DNA from: Channallabes apus
Lineage: Eukaryota > Chordata > Actinopteri > Siluriformes > Clariidae
Direction of reading: 5' to 3'
Length of the DNA: 64,000 nucleotides
NCBI GenBank assembly: GCA_030522415.1
Contig: CM060109.1
Location: forward strand, 28,042,392 to 28,106,391
Positions 12,198 through 23,279 of this stretch are shown in pieces. Positions within the stretch are counted from its first letter, which is position 1, and each line of letters begins with the position of its first letter. Under the pieces are notes generated by a model. It searched no databases. It was not told where the DNA came from and worked only from the letters and a program-made list of their open reading frames with translations. A program made the position numbers and the translations under genes.

Positions 12198-12893
12198 GGT
12201 CAGGTAAATTCCGATTTTTATCGGATCTGTTCTATGTCCGTGTAAACAGGAAAAAAACGCATGCATTCCGATATTTCGAGATCGGTTTCTGGCCTCCTTC
12301 ATATGTGGAAATAAATCAGATATAAATCAGATATGTGCTAATGTGATTGTCGTGTAAACAGACAGATCGGATTGCCTGAGGCATTGTGTTCTGTACGCCA
12401 TTAAAACAGCGACTTCTTCGCGGTTTAATGACAATGTTATTCTCCGGTGGAAGCACGTGTGGAATGATAACATTGCAGGTGACATGGAAGAGGAAAAGAC
12501 CCCCCCCCCAGACACACACTGCCTTGTGTTAATGCTTATTTGGGCTAAATAACATTAAGAAATCAGTATTTGGTGAATGAAGCATGTGCACAGGCTGAAA
12601 TTATGCCGTGTTTTTCCCTCCTCCTCCGTTTTAAAACCATGGAGATGTTTCGTGAACTTTGCATACATCACAGAGCGTTAAGCATACTTCACCTTCGTCT
12701 ATCTTGGCTACTGTGTAGCGCAAGAGCCTCCCTTTAAGTATGCGCGATGTTTCAGATGGTATGGCAAGTGTAAACACGTGAATCGGATACGAGTCATAGA
12801 TGAAAGAACGTGTAAACAAACGGTCAAAAAAAATCAGATATAGGCAACAAATCTGAATTAGGCATCGAGACCTGCAGCGTAAACGTAGCCTTA
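12198..12893. mobile_element. MITE-like repeat, copy 1
   Basis: A segment with words such as gtccgtgtaaacaggaaaaa and cgatatttcgagatcggttt recurs almost word for word in reverse at 33457-33650. The right boundary is the end sequence gcgtaaacgtagcctta. The matching end in the other copy reads ggctacgtttacactgcc, indicating inverted ends of a non-autonomous DNA transposon. The left terminus of this copy is degraded. Confidence 0.65.
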
Positions 12894-12899
12894 GTTTTG

Positions 12900-14073
12900 A
12901 TGCATTTCTGTATGAATTGGCAGACAATATCTATAAAATTAAGAATTCATTCTGTTGAATGTCTGTTACATCAGCAATAAAGATTAGTAAACCTGTTCCA
13001 GAGGCAGCCATGCAAAGCTAAGCCTTGTTCATGACTAACTTATTTCATTTTTCACACCTTTTCATCATTTTGGTAGGAGGTTAAGCATGGTTCCATTTCC
13101 TTGTTAATTCATTTATTTCCATTGTTTGGCCTCCTGATACTTACTGCTAATGGGTAGTCTGCATCTTGTGTTATGGGCCCCTCTATTTTTGTATTACAAT
13201 GGATTGTGATGCCTCGACCCCTCTCAACACTGTTTGCTGTTTTTTTTTTTTTTTTAGTTTTTCTTTACAGTTTTTTCAAGGTTTGTCATCAACTGCTGCT
13301 GTTTTTCTTCACCTGTTTGGTGTCTGATTGTTGGTACAGCAGGGAATTCCCAACTGTTGTACTGGCTATGCACGCGCTTGTGCAGTCTGACTTGTGCTTG
13401 GGTTTGACATGGTACAACTAATCTACATTGTGACCGACAAATCAGTGGTTAGCCTTGACCTCTATTCATGTTTTTTTTTCATCGTTCCCTCTCTCTCTGT
13501 CTCTCTGAGAATTACTGCTTAGAATAGCTGTTTGTGACACATGCGTTAATATCAAAATAGAGCAAAGAGTTGACTTGAACAGGAATTAAAAAGAACAGGA
13601 AACGAGAGCACAATTCTCACCTCGGATGATTTCCTACTGGCTTAACGCCATTCCTTTATAATACAGTCAGGTTCTGAAAAACAAAATGGATCTGGTCAGG
13701 AAGGAGCAAACCACTTTCATTAAAAATTATATTTATATTACAGATGTTCAGACATCCAGGTTTATCAGTTTATCATCCACTGTTTATAAGTCAATACATA
13801 TGGAGAAAACAGAAGATGTGAAATGAGAGACGGAAATAAAAAAAAAAATCCAAACCAAGCATCTTAAACAGAACTAGTGTGACAACAGATGTACAGTAAA
13901 TAATTATTAAAGTATTTCCATATTATCTAGTTTGATTTTGGTGTTAATCTGTATAAGCTTCAAGTCATTCAACTTCAAACCAAACCACCTAGTTTTGCAT
14001 TTTCTATGCTGGAATCCTATACAAACCAAAATGTATTTGCATTTGCTGGAGTTGGGGGTGGGTAATGTCTTAT
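12900..14073. other. Intergenic, no feature recognised
   Basis: AT-rich sequence with homopolymer and CTCT patches (13240-13255, 13470-13507). No gene, RNA gene or named repeat could be supported. Confidence 0.6.
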
Positions 14074-14363
14074 GCCTCTTTTCCACTGCATAGTACGGCA
14101 CAGCATGGTTCAGTACAGCTCACTTCGGTTCGGTTCGGTTCAGTTCGGCTCGGTTTGCGCAGTAATGACGATTTTCTCCGACCAATCAGTGACCAGCGGA
14201 GTTTACACGTGACGTTTTGGTAACGGGTCGGCGCGCTTGGAACCTCGGCTGAGGTGGTACTAAAAAAAAGGACCAGGTACCATGTACTGTTGCCAGTGGA
14301 AAACCCCCCAAAAGTGAGCTGAACTGAACCGTGTCGTGCCGTACTATGCAGTGGAAAAGCGCC
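14074..14363. mobile_element. MITE with about 50-bp inverted ends
   Basis: The left end reads gcctcttttccactgcatag then tacggcac. The right end read in reverse is ggcgcttttccactgcatag then tacggcac. Similarity between the two arms continues through ggttcagt to agctcac, about 50 bp. Length is 290 bp, with no coding capacity. The left arm contains a small ttcgg repeat. Confidence 0.85.
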
Positions 14364-14732
14364 ATAATTGTTAACAATCCCACATCCCCAGACTCAACAT
14401 CTCACAGCTGAGGGGAGAAAAAATAAAACCTGAAGTGTGAACTTAAACCTCAGGGACCTTGAGCTGAGGCGGAGAGAAAAACGCTTGTTTGAGGTCAGCT
14501 TCTCTAAGGAAATATACAGTAGAGGAGTGGACAAACCTCAAACAAACCCATCTGAACCATTGTGCCAAATAATGGATCATGCTTTTCTACAGAAAAAGCT
14601 TTACATGGCTTGGCAACAAATATTGATGGATGGATATGTAACCATGACAATGAGCATGAATAATCAACACATTAGAGACGTACTTACAGTTCAGTACTGC
14701 TTTAGCTATTGTGACAATCAAACTATCTATCC

Positions 14733-14830
14733 GGTCAGGGTGTCCCCTGCCTTGAGCCCTGATTCAGCCATACATTGATTTCCTGCCATACTGCCTATCC
14801 TGTGTACAATTGCAAGGGAACCTGAAGACC
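14733..14830. repeat. Decayed SINE fragment (tentative)
   Basis: The words cagggtgtcccctgccttga and catactgcctatcctg recall the 3' half of V-type fish SINEs. Ends and tail are not recognisable. Confidence 0.35.
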
Positions 14831-14947
14831 TTCCCAACTCTATCAATGTTAAAAAGTAATGTTATTACATTTCTTACAGTACAAACACTACAAACTGTAC
14901 ATTTGCTCTCCTAATGCTGGACGGTGAGGTACATGTACAGGCAACTA

Positions 14948-15260
14948 CAGTAGAACCTTGGATTGCGAGCCCAATTCGATTCAGAAGCGTTCTTTTTATC
15001 AAAACACTCGTATAAAAATAATTAATACAAAATATAACGTAAAAATAAAACAAATTAACCTGCACTTTATCTTTGAAAAAATAAATCCAGACACACTAAC
15101 GGAACACACACTAACAAACACTGCTTCTTTAACAAGGAACCTCTCTAATGACACTCGAATGCAGAAAAAGAAAAGAAAAAGAAATTAACCTGCAATTTAC
15201 CTTTGAAAAGAATCACGACAGAGCAGTGCTTCCAAGTGCGTGAGTGAGTTAGAGAGAGAG

Positions 15261-15322
<62 letters not shown>

Positions 15323-15500
15323 TGAGAAGGCGAGAGGAGGAAGAGGGAGGAGGCACACACTCTCTAATGACACTTGCACACATACACATTTACATATGTT
15401 TTATATAATAAACAGTACACGTGTGCGTGAAAGGACATGTGGACGACTTCGGAAACAAGAAGTCAGTAACTGCATGCTTCCTATGAGTGTTTTGAATTAT
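14948..15500. repeat. Degenerate internally repeated element with (GT)n
   Basis: Begins gtagaaccttggattgcgag, a phrase seen in interspersed vertebrate repeats. Two internal units recur: attaacctgcactttatctt (about 15056) against attaacctgcaatttacctt (about 15185), and ctctctaatgacact at about 15140 and 15361. An uninterrupted (GT)n run sits at 15264-15315. Confidence 0.5.
15264..15315. repeat. (GT)n microsatellite
   Basis: About 26 GT units after a short (GA)n run. Three ORFs covering it are low-complexity artefacts. Confidence 0.96.
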
Positions 15501-16863
15501 TATTACTGAATTATGATTTTTCACACAACAGAATAGTTTAAAAAAAAGTGTTAATAAAAAATTATTGGTCTATTGACCAATTGTAAAATATGTTTATATT
15601 AAGTCACATGCACAATTCCCCAAACCTGTAGTGAGACCTAAAGATTTTTCACCTTACACCAAAATGTATATCACATATGACATGATTCATATCATATCAT
15701 CATGTATATCAAAGCCTGGCAGCCATGCTATATTTAATATACCCAACAAGGACACAATCCTATTTTTTTTTAACAGTCTTCTTATCTCCTTATCTTATCT
15801 TCTACAGTATTCCTCTAGTATGGCTGCACAGAACGCATGTACGTACGTACGTGTGTATATAAATATGCATACTCTAGCAACTTTATCCCCATCACAATAC
15901 TATATAACCATTTTAAATACTCGTCTACTTCTAAAGCCTAACTTTTAATAAAAATACAGCTAATTTGCTTCCAATGTGTACATATTCCATTTTTGTTACA
16001 TCTACAATCTACAATGTAGCCGCAATGTGTCATTACTTTTCTTGGTTTCTTGATTAGGGTATCAGTTTTTAAAAGACAATTTCAACAATTTCTTTTCTGT
16101 CTATTAAAGTAATAAATAGGAATATTAGGTTGTGACTATACTGTACAAATTACATGAACTAATTCAATAATCATAAATAATTCAGCATTTTTCTGCAAAA
16201 TACTTACTTTGTCTGCAATAGTTCACCTATTTAAGCAAATCTTGTGAACAATCTTGTGTAAGCATTTAACTCAAACAATAAAGCAATAAGTTGAATAAAT
16301 AACCACAAATGCCCACAAGAAAAAAAAAAGTGTGCTTAGGTTAAGTGCTTACGAAACCTATTTAATTAAAATAATGCTGAGGGAAAAAAATATCCATTAT
16401 CAGCATCCTATTGTACTCATTTCAGTAATTCTATAGCACAACCCACCATACCACATGACTGCTGGGCAAATCACAATAGCAGTCAAACAGTAAATGTCCT
16501 TTTTTGGCTTAGACATTTTCCACAATTCATTCATTCACAGCAGCTGGTAGTTTTGTTTTCCTGATAACCTGACAAATAATTTATGCAATTGGCTTTTTTT
16601 GGATGAGCCATGTTAACTATGTAATAGTAATTCATGGTGACATTTTTGCAGAAATTTTAAATCCTCTAAAAATAATATGTAATTTATTTTAAATTAAATT
16701 AATCATTTCAACAACCTTGTGTGCCTGAGGAAAGTCATTAGCCAAAATGCATGAAAGAATAAATGTATTTATAGTGTGTGAAAAGTCATTCACATGCTGT
16801 GACTGATGACATGAAGGTTCCCGCCACATACGCACACAATTATATCTACACTATATATATACA
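15501..16863. other. Intergenic, no feature recognised
   Basis: AT-rich unique-looking sequence with a short acgtacgtacgt palindrome at 15840. No gene or repeat could be supported. Confidence 0.6.
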
Positions 16864-18063
16864 CATAGCACAGAAACTGCACTAGTTAAGATTACAAACG
16901 ACTTGTTTTTAGTTTCAGACCAAGGCTGCATCTCATTGCTAGTCCTGCTCGATCTTAGTGCTGCATTCGACACTATAGATCATAATATTCTCATAGATCG
17001 CTTACAAAATTATATAGGTATTCAGGGACAGGCATTAAAATGGTTTAGATCTTACCTGTCTGATCGCTACCACTTTGTAGATCTAAATGGAGAACCGTCT
17101 GGTGTAATGCCAGTGAAATATGGGGTCCCACAAGGGTCAGTTTTAGGACCTCTGTTGTTCTCAATATACATGCTTCCCTTGGGTAACATCATTAGAAGAC
17201 ATGGGATTAGTTTCCATTGTTATGCTGATGATACCCAATTATATATCTCAACTAAACCAGACGAAATACCTAAGTTGTCTAGATTAACTGAGTGTGTCCA
17301 GGACATAAAAGATTGGATGACCAATAACTTTCTTTTATTAAATTCAGATAAGACAGAGATATTACTTATTGGCCCAAAAACCAGCACACAACAGCTTTCA
17401 CAATTCAGCTTGTGCTTAGAAGGATGTACTGTTACTACCAGCTCAGCAGTAAAAGATCTGGGAGTAATATTAGACAGTAACTTGTCTTTTGAAAATCACA
17501 TTTCAAATATCACAAAAACAGCCTTTTTCCATCTTCGAAATATTGCTAAACTTAGGAACATCTTATCCGTATCTGATGCAGAAAAACTAGTTCATGCATT
17601 CATGACCTCCAGACTGGACTATTGTAATGCATTACTAGGTGGTTGTCCTGCATCCTCAATAAACAAGCTTCAGTTAATCCAAAATGCAGCTGCCAGGGTT
17701 CTCACTAGATCCAGAAAATATGATCATATAACCCCAATATTATCATCCCTGCACTGGCTACCTGTTCAGTTTAGAATAAATTACAAAATAGTATTACTTA
17801 CATACAAGGCCTTAAATGGTTTAGCTCCCACATACCTAACCAGTCTTCTGATACGCTACAATCCACCACGCGCCTTAAGATCACAAAGCTCCGGACTTCT
17901 GGTAGTTCCCAGAATTTCAAAATCTACAAAAGGGGGTAGGGCTTTTTCATATTTAGCTCCAAAGCTTTGGAATAGCCTTCCAGACAGTGTTCGGGGAGCA
18001 GACACGGTTTCTCAGTTCAAAAGTAGACTCAAGACGCATCTTTTTAATCTGGCATACACATAA
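16864..18063 (+). CDS. LINE (L2/CR1-like) reverse transcriptase, 5'-truncated
   Basis: The frame is open from about 16864 (HSTETALVKITND) to the TAA at 18061-18063, about 399 residues. Reverse-transcriptase blocks appear in order: LLVLLDLSAAFDTIDHNILI (first catalytic Asp), YGVPQGSVLGPLLFSIYM, the catalytic box CYADDTQLYIS, and LLNSDKTEILLIG. The C-terminal part has SRLDYCNALLGG, HWLPVQFRI and the terminal LKTHLFNLAY. This composition matches the RT of L2/CR1-group non-LTR elements. The upstream endonuclease domain and 5' UTR are absent, the usual result of incomplete reverse transcription. There is no ATG at the start, so the copy is not expected to make a functional protein, but no stop or frameshift interrupts it. 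Confidence 0.9.
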   Translation, partial: HSTETALVKITNDLFLVSDQGCISLLVLLDLSAAFDTIDHNILIDRLQNYIGIQGQALKWFRSYLSDRYHFVDLNGEPSGVMPVKYGVPQGSVLGPLLFSIYMLPLGNIIRRHGISFHCYADDTQLYISTKPDEIPKLSRLTECVQDIKDWMTNNFLLLNSDKTEILLIGPKTSTQQLSQFSLCLEGCTVTTSSAVKDLGVILDSNLSFENHISNITKTAFFHLRNIAKLRNILSVSDAEKLVHAFMTSRLDYCNALLGGCPASSINKLQLIQNAAARVLTRSRKYDHITPILSSLHWLPVQFRINYKIVLLTYKALNGLAPTYLTSLLIRYNPPRALRSQSSGLLVVPRISKSTKGGRAFSYLAPKLWNSLPDSVRGADTVSQFKSRLKTHLFNLAYT

Positions 18064-18793
18064 CTCATCCCAGTACTCATACTCCAGTACACCTATACCG
18101 AATGGCAACTACGCTAATTCTCCCCATCTGTTCTGTATTTCTCTACCCATCCCGAGGCATCGGGAGATTTTGCCAGCTTCAGTAGACAAAGGCCAACCCT
18201 GCGAGGTTCCTGAGGCATCCAGAGAAGGACCAGCTCCAGCTGGATTCAGCTTTATGATGGTTGGAGCTACACATGCTGCTCCTGTGCTTCCAGTGATCCA
18301 GACCTCATCTGCCCTCTGCACCTACTGATTCGTCCCTATGCTGAACTGGTCTTCATGTCAATTTAAATAATTTCTGTCATATTGAATTTTCACCTGCACA
18401 ACAGACAAGATGTTATATCATTTCTATCTGTTATCGCCCAAATGAGGATGGGTTCCCTGTTGAGTCTGGTTCCTCTCAAGGTTTCTTCCTAATGCCATCT
18501 CAGGGAGTTTTTCCTTGCCACCGTCGCCATCACCCTTGGCTTGCTCATCAGAGAAATTTCATTCATTCGTCTCATTATTATCTGCACATTTTTCTCACAC
18601 ATCCACACTTCCAATTATTTTCTTTTCTATAATTATTATTATTATTTGTTTTTATTTATTTATTTATTTTCTATTATTATTATTATTATTATTATCTTTT
18701 TTTTTATTTTTATTTCTTTAATTTTTGTGAAGCTGCTTTGAGACAATGACCATTGTTAAAAGCGCTATATAAATAAAATTGAATTGAATTGAA
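16864..18793 (+). mobile_element. LINE insertion, copy 1, with 3' UTR and (TTGAA)n tail
   Basis: The coding part is followed by a 730-bp 3' UTR (with ggttcctctcaaggtttctt and tttttccttgccaccgtcgc) ending gctatataaataaaattgaa and a short TTGAA repeat tail, typical of this LINE class. A (ATT)n/(TTA)n patch lies at 18630-18695. The 5' end is truncated next to a TA/AC-rich run at about 16850. Confidence 0.9.
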
Positions 18794-18799
18794 TACACT

Positions 18800-19110
18800 A
18801 TCAGTCAAAATATCAGTCAACTTCTTCCGTGCTTTTTATTTATTTTTATGATTTACTATCAACATTGTACATTAATACTGAGGACATTAACACTTTTATT
18901 TTAAACTACATGATTCCATACATGTTTATCATAGTTTAAAACAACCCAGAATATGTTTTACATTTTCAAATGTCTAAAGTAGCTATATTTAGCTGTGATG
19001 ACAGCTTGGCACACTCTCATCTCTCACTCTCATCAGATTCATGAGGTAGTCACCAGAAACAGTTTTCAATTCACTGGTCTGCTTTGTCAAGAGTTAATTT
19101 GTGACTCTAC
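18800..19110. mobile_element. Tc1-like transposon relic (non-coding end)
   Basis: Phrases agctgtgatgacagcttggc, cattcatgaggtagtcacc-like sequence and ggtctgctttgtcaagagtt match a widespread family of decayed fish Tc1-like elements. No inverted ends or open frame remain. Confidence 0.55.
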
Positions 19111-19453
19111 ATTTTTTGTAAAAAATGTTTGGAATCATGTATGATTTTCGTTCCACTTCTCACGTGTACACCACTTTGTATTGGTCATAAGCAGCTGGTG
19201 TATGCGGGTAGTTTAATGAACTTTAAGCAAAAATACAACATGTATTCACCTGTTTTATACAAATTACTGTTTTAACTTTGACTAGTTTTGGAAGAATAAA
19301 TTGAATTGTTAAAGTCATGTTTGCGTGTTTTAATTGTTGGGGGATTGTTTGGGGGGGGACGTATTTAAAAAAACGTTTACTTGAACCAACAACTTCAATG
19401 GGCAAAAAAATGGGACATAACTTTGTTTTAAATAGTCAAAGAGTTGGGCTGAA

Positions 19454-19455
<2 letters not shown>

Positions 19456-19493
<38 letters not shown>

Positions 19494-19494
19494 T
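19456..19494. repeat. (AAT)n microsatellite
   Basis: About 13 AAT units. Confidence 0.95.
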
Positions 19495-19656
19495 TGCAAT
19501 AAATAGTTTAATTAATTAATGAATTAAAAATAGCATAAGCATCATTTGTGTATTGAGTGATTTAAAAATCTGTTTTATTAATCGTTTTTTTTTACATCAC
19601 CTAATTATGAAACTATGTTGACAATGTAAAAACTGCCTATACATTGAGCATACATA

Positions 19657-19746
19657 CACTACCGTTGAAAAGTTTTAGATCACTTGAATGAAAATCAGGA
19701 ATGATCATGGAGTTAGAAAATGATCTAAAACTTTTGAACGGTAGTA
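19657..19746. mobile_element. 90-bp MITE of a Tc1-like family
   Basis: The left arm cactaccgttgaaaagtttt plus agatca is mirrored by the right arm tgatctaaaacttttgaacg plus gtagt. TA lies outside each end, as for Tc1/mariner targets. The interior (aaaatcaggaatgatcatgg) resembles the element end at 34575-34628, which points to a deletion derivative of that family. Confidence 0.8.
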
Positions 19747-19779
19747 TATACATATGTATACATACAAGCAGTCAATGCT

Positions 19780-20130
19780 CCACCTGGCGGGATTATACAG
19801 CATTGCAACCTTTTTTTAGAAAGCGCATGGGGGCGTTTATGGGGTGGGGCATCGTTAACCTCGTCATCGCGGGGGATCACATTCTGTGCACGGATCGGGC
19901 ATGGACCTGTCATGGTTCTGTCATGGACCTGTCATGCTCCAGGCGGCTGTTTGACGTGTTTCCCACTGTATATCTTTGTTAAACACAGAGAGCATGAACA
20001 GCCGGTTCCTGAATGTTTGGTTCCCACTGTGAAGCATGGAGGAGGAGCTGTGATGTGGTGCCTTGCTGATGACACTGCTGGCGACCACAGCATTTTGCAG
20101 CACCATGCCATTCTATTTGGTTTGCATTTA
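19780..20130 (+). pseudogene. Tc1-like transposase relic
   Basis: A decayed frame reads VPECLVPTVKHGGGAVMWC, followed by HSILQHHAI. This is the region after the first catalytic Asp of Tc1-like transposases (normally VKHGGGSVMVWG). Stops and frameshifts occur on both sides. The repeated phrase catggacctgtcatg is tandemly duplicated near 19900-19937. Confidence 0.7.
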
Positions 20131-20167
20131 TTGGGACCGTAGTCATTCTACTACCAAACACGCACAC

Positions 20168-20379
20168 AATAATTGTCGTTGTTGGTCATTCGGCTGCTTC
20201 CAGCGGACTATCCAAAGCTAAGCACAGGTTTTACGTCAGATGCCCTTCCTGACGCAACCCTCCCATTTTACCCGGGTTTGGGAACTGCACTGCATCCAGT
20301 GTTTGGGCACTGGCTGGGAATCGAACCCGGGCCTATCACATGACAGGCGAAACACCTACTACTGAGCCACCAGTGCCCG
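20168..20379 (-). repeat. tRNA-derived SINE
   Basis: On the minus strand the head reads ggtggctcagtagtaggtgt (A box) and cccgggttcgattcccagcc (B box), as in a tRNA. A body with ggatgcccttcctgacgc-like sequence follows, and it ends near aacgacaattattg. It differs from the V-SINE at 11181 and the SINE at 27562. Confidence 0.75.
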
Positions 20380-20641
20380 ACACCATGGTTTGACATTAAC
20401 TTTTTTGCTCATTGGCCAATGTGGCTAGTGGATTTCCGGAGTCCCTAGCCATTCAGCCTTTTTACTAGCCACAATTTTGTTACCAGAAAATCGCAGTTTT
20501 TTTTCCTTCACCATGATACATTAATGTTTGTTATCTAGCTTTACTTATAAATGACAGCATACACTGTATCACTATAGTAGTAGTCAAGTATTCAGTACTG
20601 TTAAGATAGCTCCCAATATAAAGACATGCAAACGAACAGTA

Positions 20642-22039
20642 CAGGTCCTTCTAAAAAAATTAGCATATTGTGAAAGTTATTATATTATTATTATTAGTTA
20701 TTATATTAATAGTTATATTATTTTCTGTAATGTACTGATAAACATTAGACTTTCATATATTTTAGATTCATTACACACAACTGAAGTAGTTCAAGCCTTT
20801 TATTGTTTTAATATTGATGATTGTGGCATACAGTTCATGAAAACCCAAAATCCCGGATCCCGGCAAAAAAAATTTGCATATTTCATCCGACCAATAAAAG
20901 AAAAGTGTTTTTAATACAAAAAAAGTCAACCTTCAAATAATTATGTTCAGTTATGCACTCAATACTTGGTCGGGAATCCTTTTGCAGATTCTTGTGTCTT
21001 GTGTCTCTCAACTTTCTCTCACTTTATTCATGCTCTCTTTCACAATATCCCACAGATTCTCTATGGGGTTCAGGTCAGGAGAGTTGGCAGGCCAATTGAG
21101 CACAGTAATACCATGGTCAGTAAACCATTTACCAGTGGTTTTGGCACTGTGAGCAGGTGCCAGGTCGTGCTGAAAAATGAAATCATCTCCGTAAAGCTTT
21201 TCAGCAGATGGAAGCATGAAGTGCTCCAAAATCTCCTGATAGCTAGCTGCATTGACTCTGCCCTTGATAAAACACAGTGGACCAACACCAGCAGCTGACA
21301 TGGCACCCCAGACCATCACTGACTGTGGGTACTTGACACTGGACTTCAGGCATTTTGGCATTTCCCTCTCCCCAGTCTTCCTCCAGACTCTGGCACCTTG
21401 ATTTCCGAATGACATGCAAAATTTGCAACCTGTAGCCCATTTCCTGCACACGCCTGTACACGGTAGCTCTGGATGTTTCTACTCCAGACTCAGTCCACTG
21501 CTTCCGCAGGTCCCCCAAGGTCTGGAATCGGTCCTTCTCCACAATCTTCCTCAGGGCCCGGTCACCTCTTCTCGTTGTGCAGCGTTTTCTGCCACACTTT
21601 TTCCTTCCCACAGACTTCCCACTGAGGTGCCTTGATACAGCACTCTGGGAACAGCCTATTCGTTCAGAAATTTCTCTCTCTTGCTTGAGGGTGTCAATGA
21701 TGGCCTTCTGGACAGCAGTCAGGTCGGCAGTCTTACCCATGATTGCGGTTTTGAGTAATGAACCAGGCTGGGAGTTTTAAAAGCCTCAGGAATCTTTTGC
21801 AGGTGTTTAGAGTTAATTAGTTGATTCAGATGATTAGGTTAATAGCTTTTCATGATATGCAAATTTTTTGAGATTTCATGAGCTGTATGCCACAATCATC
21901 AATATTAAAACAATAAAAGGCTTGAACTACTTCAGTTGTGTGTAATGAATCTAAAATATATGAAAGTCTAATGTTTATCAGTACATTACAGAAAATAATG
22001 AACTTTATCACAATATGCTAATTTTTTGAGAAGGACCTG
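20642..22039 (-). mobile_element. Tc1-like element, near complete, ~210-bp inverted ends
   Basis: Both ends carry long terminal inverted repeats (about 210 bp) starting caggtccttct and sharing gattcattacacacaactga and ttaatattgatgattgtggc. TA flanks each end (20640-20641 and 22040-22041). Between them lies a defective transposase on the minus strand. The left repeat carries a small TTA-rich expansion at 20680-20720. Confidence 0.92.
21008..21740 (-). pseudogene. Tc1-like transposase with internal deletion
   Basis: The N-terminal part starts at the ATG at 21740 (MGKTADLTAVQKAIIDTLKQ), with helix-turn-helix ISERIGCSQSAVSRHLSGKS and GRKKCGRKRCTTRR. It ends near QEMGYRLQ. The second part lies in another frame: VWRKTGE, SVMVWGAMSAAGVGPL, FQHDLAPAHSAKTT and the catalytic WPANSPDLNPIENLW region. 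The segment that should carry the first catalytic Asp (the DES/DET motif) is missing at the junction, about 21430, together with the frame. The C-terminus after VKESMNKVRES is also cut short. It therefore cannot be catalytically active. Confidence 0.9.
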
Positions 22040-22450
22040 TATATTCTGCTTATTGAACTTAAATTCAAGCCTCTTACCACATGAAATTGAAAAATAACAT
22101 TCAGTACAACTGAACTCATTCTGATATTAAAAATACAGCAACTCCGAACATTTATCATTTTAGTGTGTTGTGAACTATTATCAGGTATTATTGTTCATTA
22201 TGTATTATTATATCAGAATTCTGAGTTAGGACAATGGACTCTGGTCTATCTTGTAGTATTGACTCTAGTGTGAGGTAATTCAATCAATTGATGAATTTTC
22301 TATCATTCAACATGAAATCTTTTTTATATAATCAGTAATAGCCTATGCGAAAGGGGCAAACATTCTCATCCTGTTGAGAAGCAATAGCCCTTAAGGAAAT
22401 GATACACACACACACACTTTTACTTCCTGTTTGGTGTGGTGTGTGTGTGT

Positions 22451-22956
22451 TAGTGATGCGCAGGTCGTCTGGTAACCCGCGGACCCCGGGTAACCCGCCT
22501 CGTGTTGGGGCGGGTAAAGAAATTGTCACTTTATTTGCGGGGCGGGTTGGGGCGAGTAATTAAAAACAAAATTAAATAAAAAATCCATGTATGTTGCGTG
22601 CAATTCCCTGTAGCCTATATTAAATATTTGGGAACATCTATTTTCATAAGTTCTTTGATACGGTTACGTCACGTGACAAGTCACGAAAGCGCCAAGCAGC
22701 TCCGCCGACAGTCACAACAAAAACAAAAAAATAAAAGTGAAGATGGAAGACGAGGTGCGGGAGAAATTGAGGTCGGAAATTTACATCATTAAAAGAAAAA
22801 AAGGTCAGGCTGCTACATCTAATGTTTAAGAGTCCAAAGTATGTCTATTTAATGGTAGCGGGGCGGTTGTAAAAATAGATACAGTGGTGCGGGGCGGGCC
22901 AAATAATTTCATAAAAGCGGGACCCGAGGGTTGGAACAATACCCGACCCGCTCATC

Positions 22957-22960
<4 letters not shown>
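22451..22960. mobile_element. hAT-type MITE inserted in a (GT)n array
   Basis: The ends are TAGTGATGCGCAGGTC and, read in reverse, TAGTGATGAGCGGGTC (14 of 16 identical). Subterminal GGGGCGGG and ACCCG words recur in both halves. Both flanks are gtgtgtgt, consistent with an 8-bp duplication inside a microsatellite. No open frame. Confidence 0.8.

Positions 22961-23012
<52 letters not shown>
22961..23012. repeat. (GT)n microsatellite
   Basis: About 25 GT units, continuing the array that begins left of the MITE at 22440-22450. Confidence 0.95.
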
Positions 23013-23021
<9 letters not shown>

Positions 23022-23096
23022 CAATGCATGTGTGAGCATGTGTAGAGAGAGAAATGTCCTCATTACATTCACACACGTTTTATGCCCGGAATATTA

Positions 23097-23278
23097 CGTT
23101 GCAATGCGTTTATTATATCGGATGACTTTAGAGAAAACTACAACAAAAATACAGTATATTGTCGTACCAAAGAATAAACTACCCACCAAAGTTGCTAGTG
23201 AGACTAAAGTTATTACCCACCACAGCCGAATTTTACCCGCATTTGGCGGGTGGGCGGGTGCCAATGTCAAACCCTGCT
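23097..23278 (-). repeat. Interspersed repeat, partial, also at 63515-63858
   Basis: Contains ttacccgcatttggcgggtg, aaagttattacccaccacag and the outer phrase gagaaaactacaacaa. The same blocks appear in reverse orientation at 63515-63858, which proves a dispersed repeat. Probably one end of a DNA transposon. The full ends are not visible. Confidence 0.6.
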
Positions 23279-23279
23279 C

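Noticed and set aside
14437..14778. 113-codon ORF
   Set aside because: No domain, AT-rich composition, and its 3' part overlaps a decayed SINE.
20290..20379. A tRNA-like gene
   Set aside because: Same reason: it is the tRNA-derived head of a SINE, followed by body sequence.
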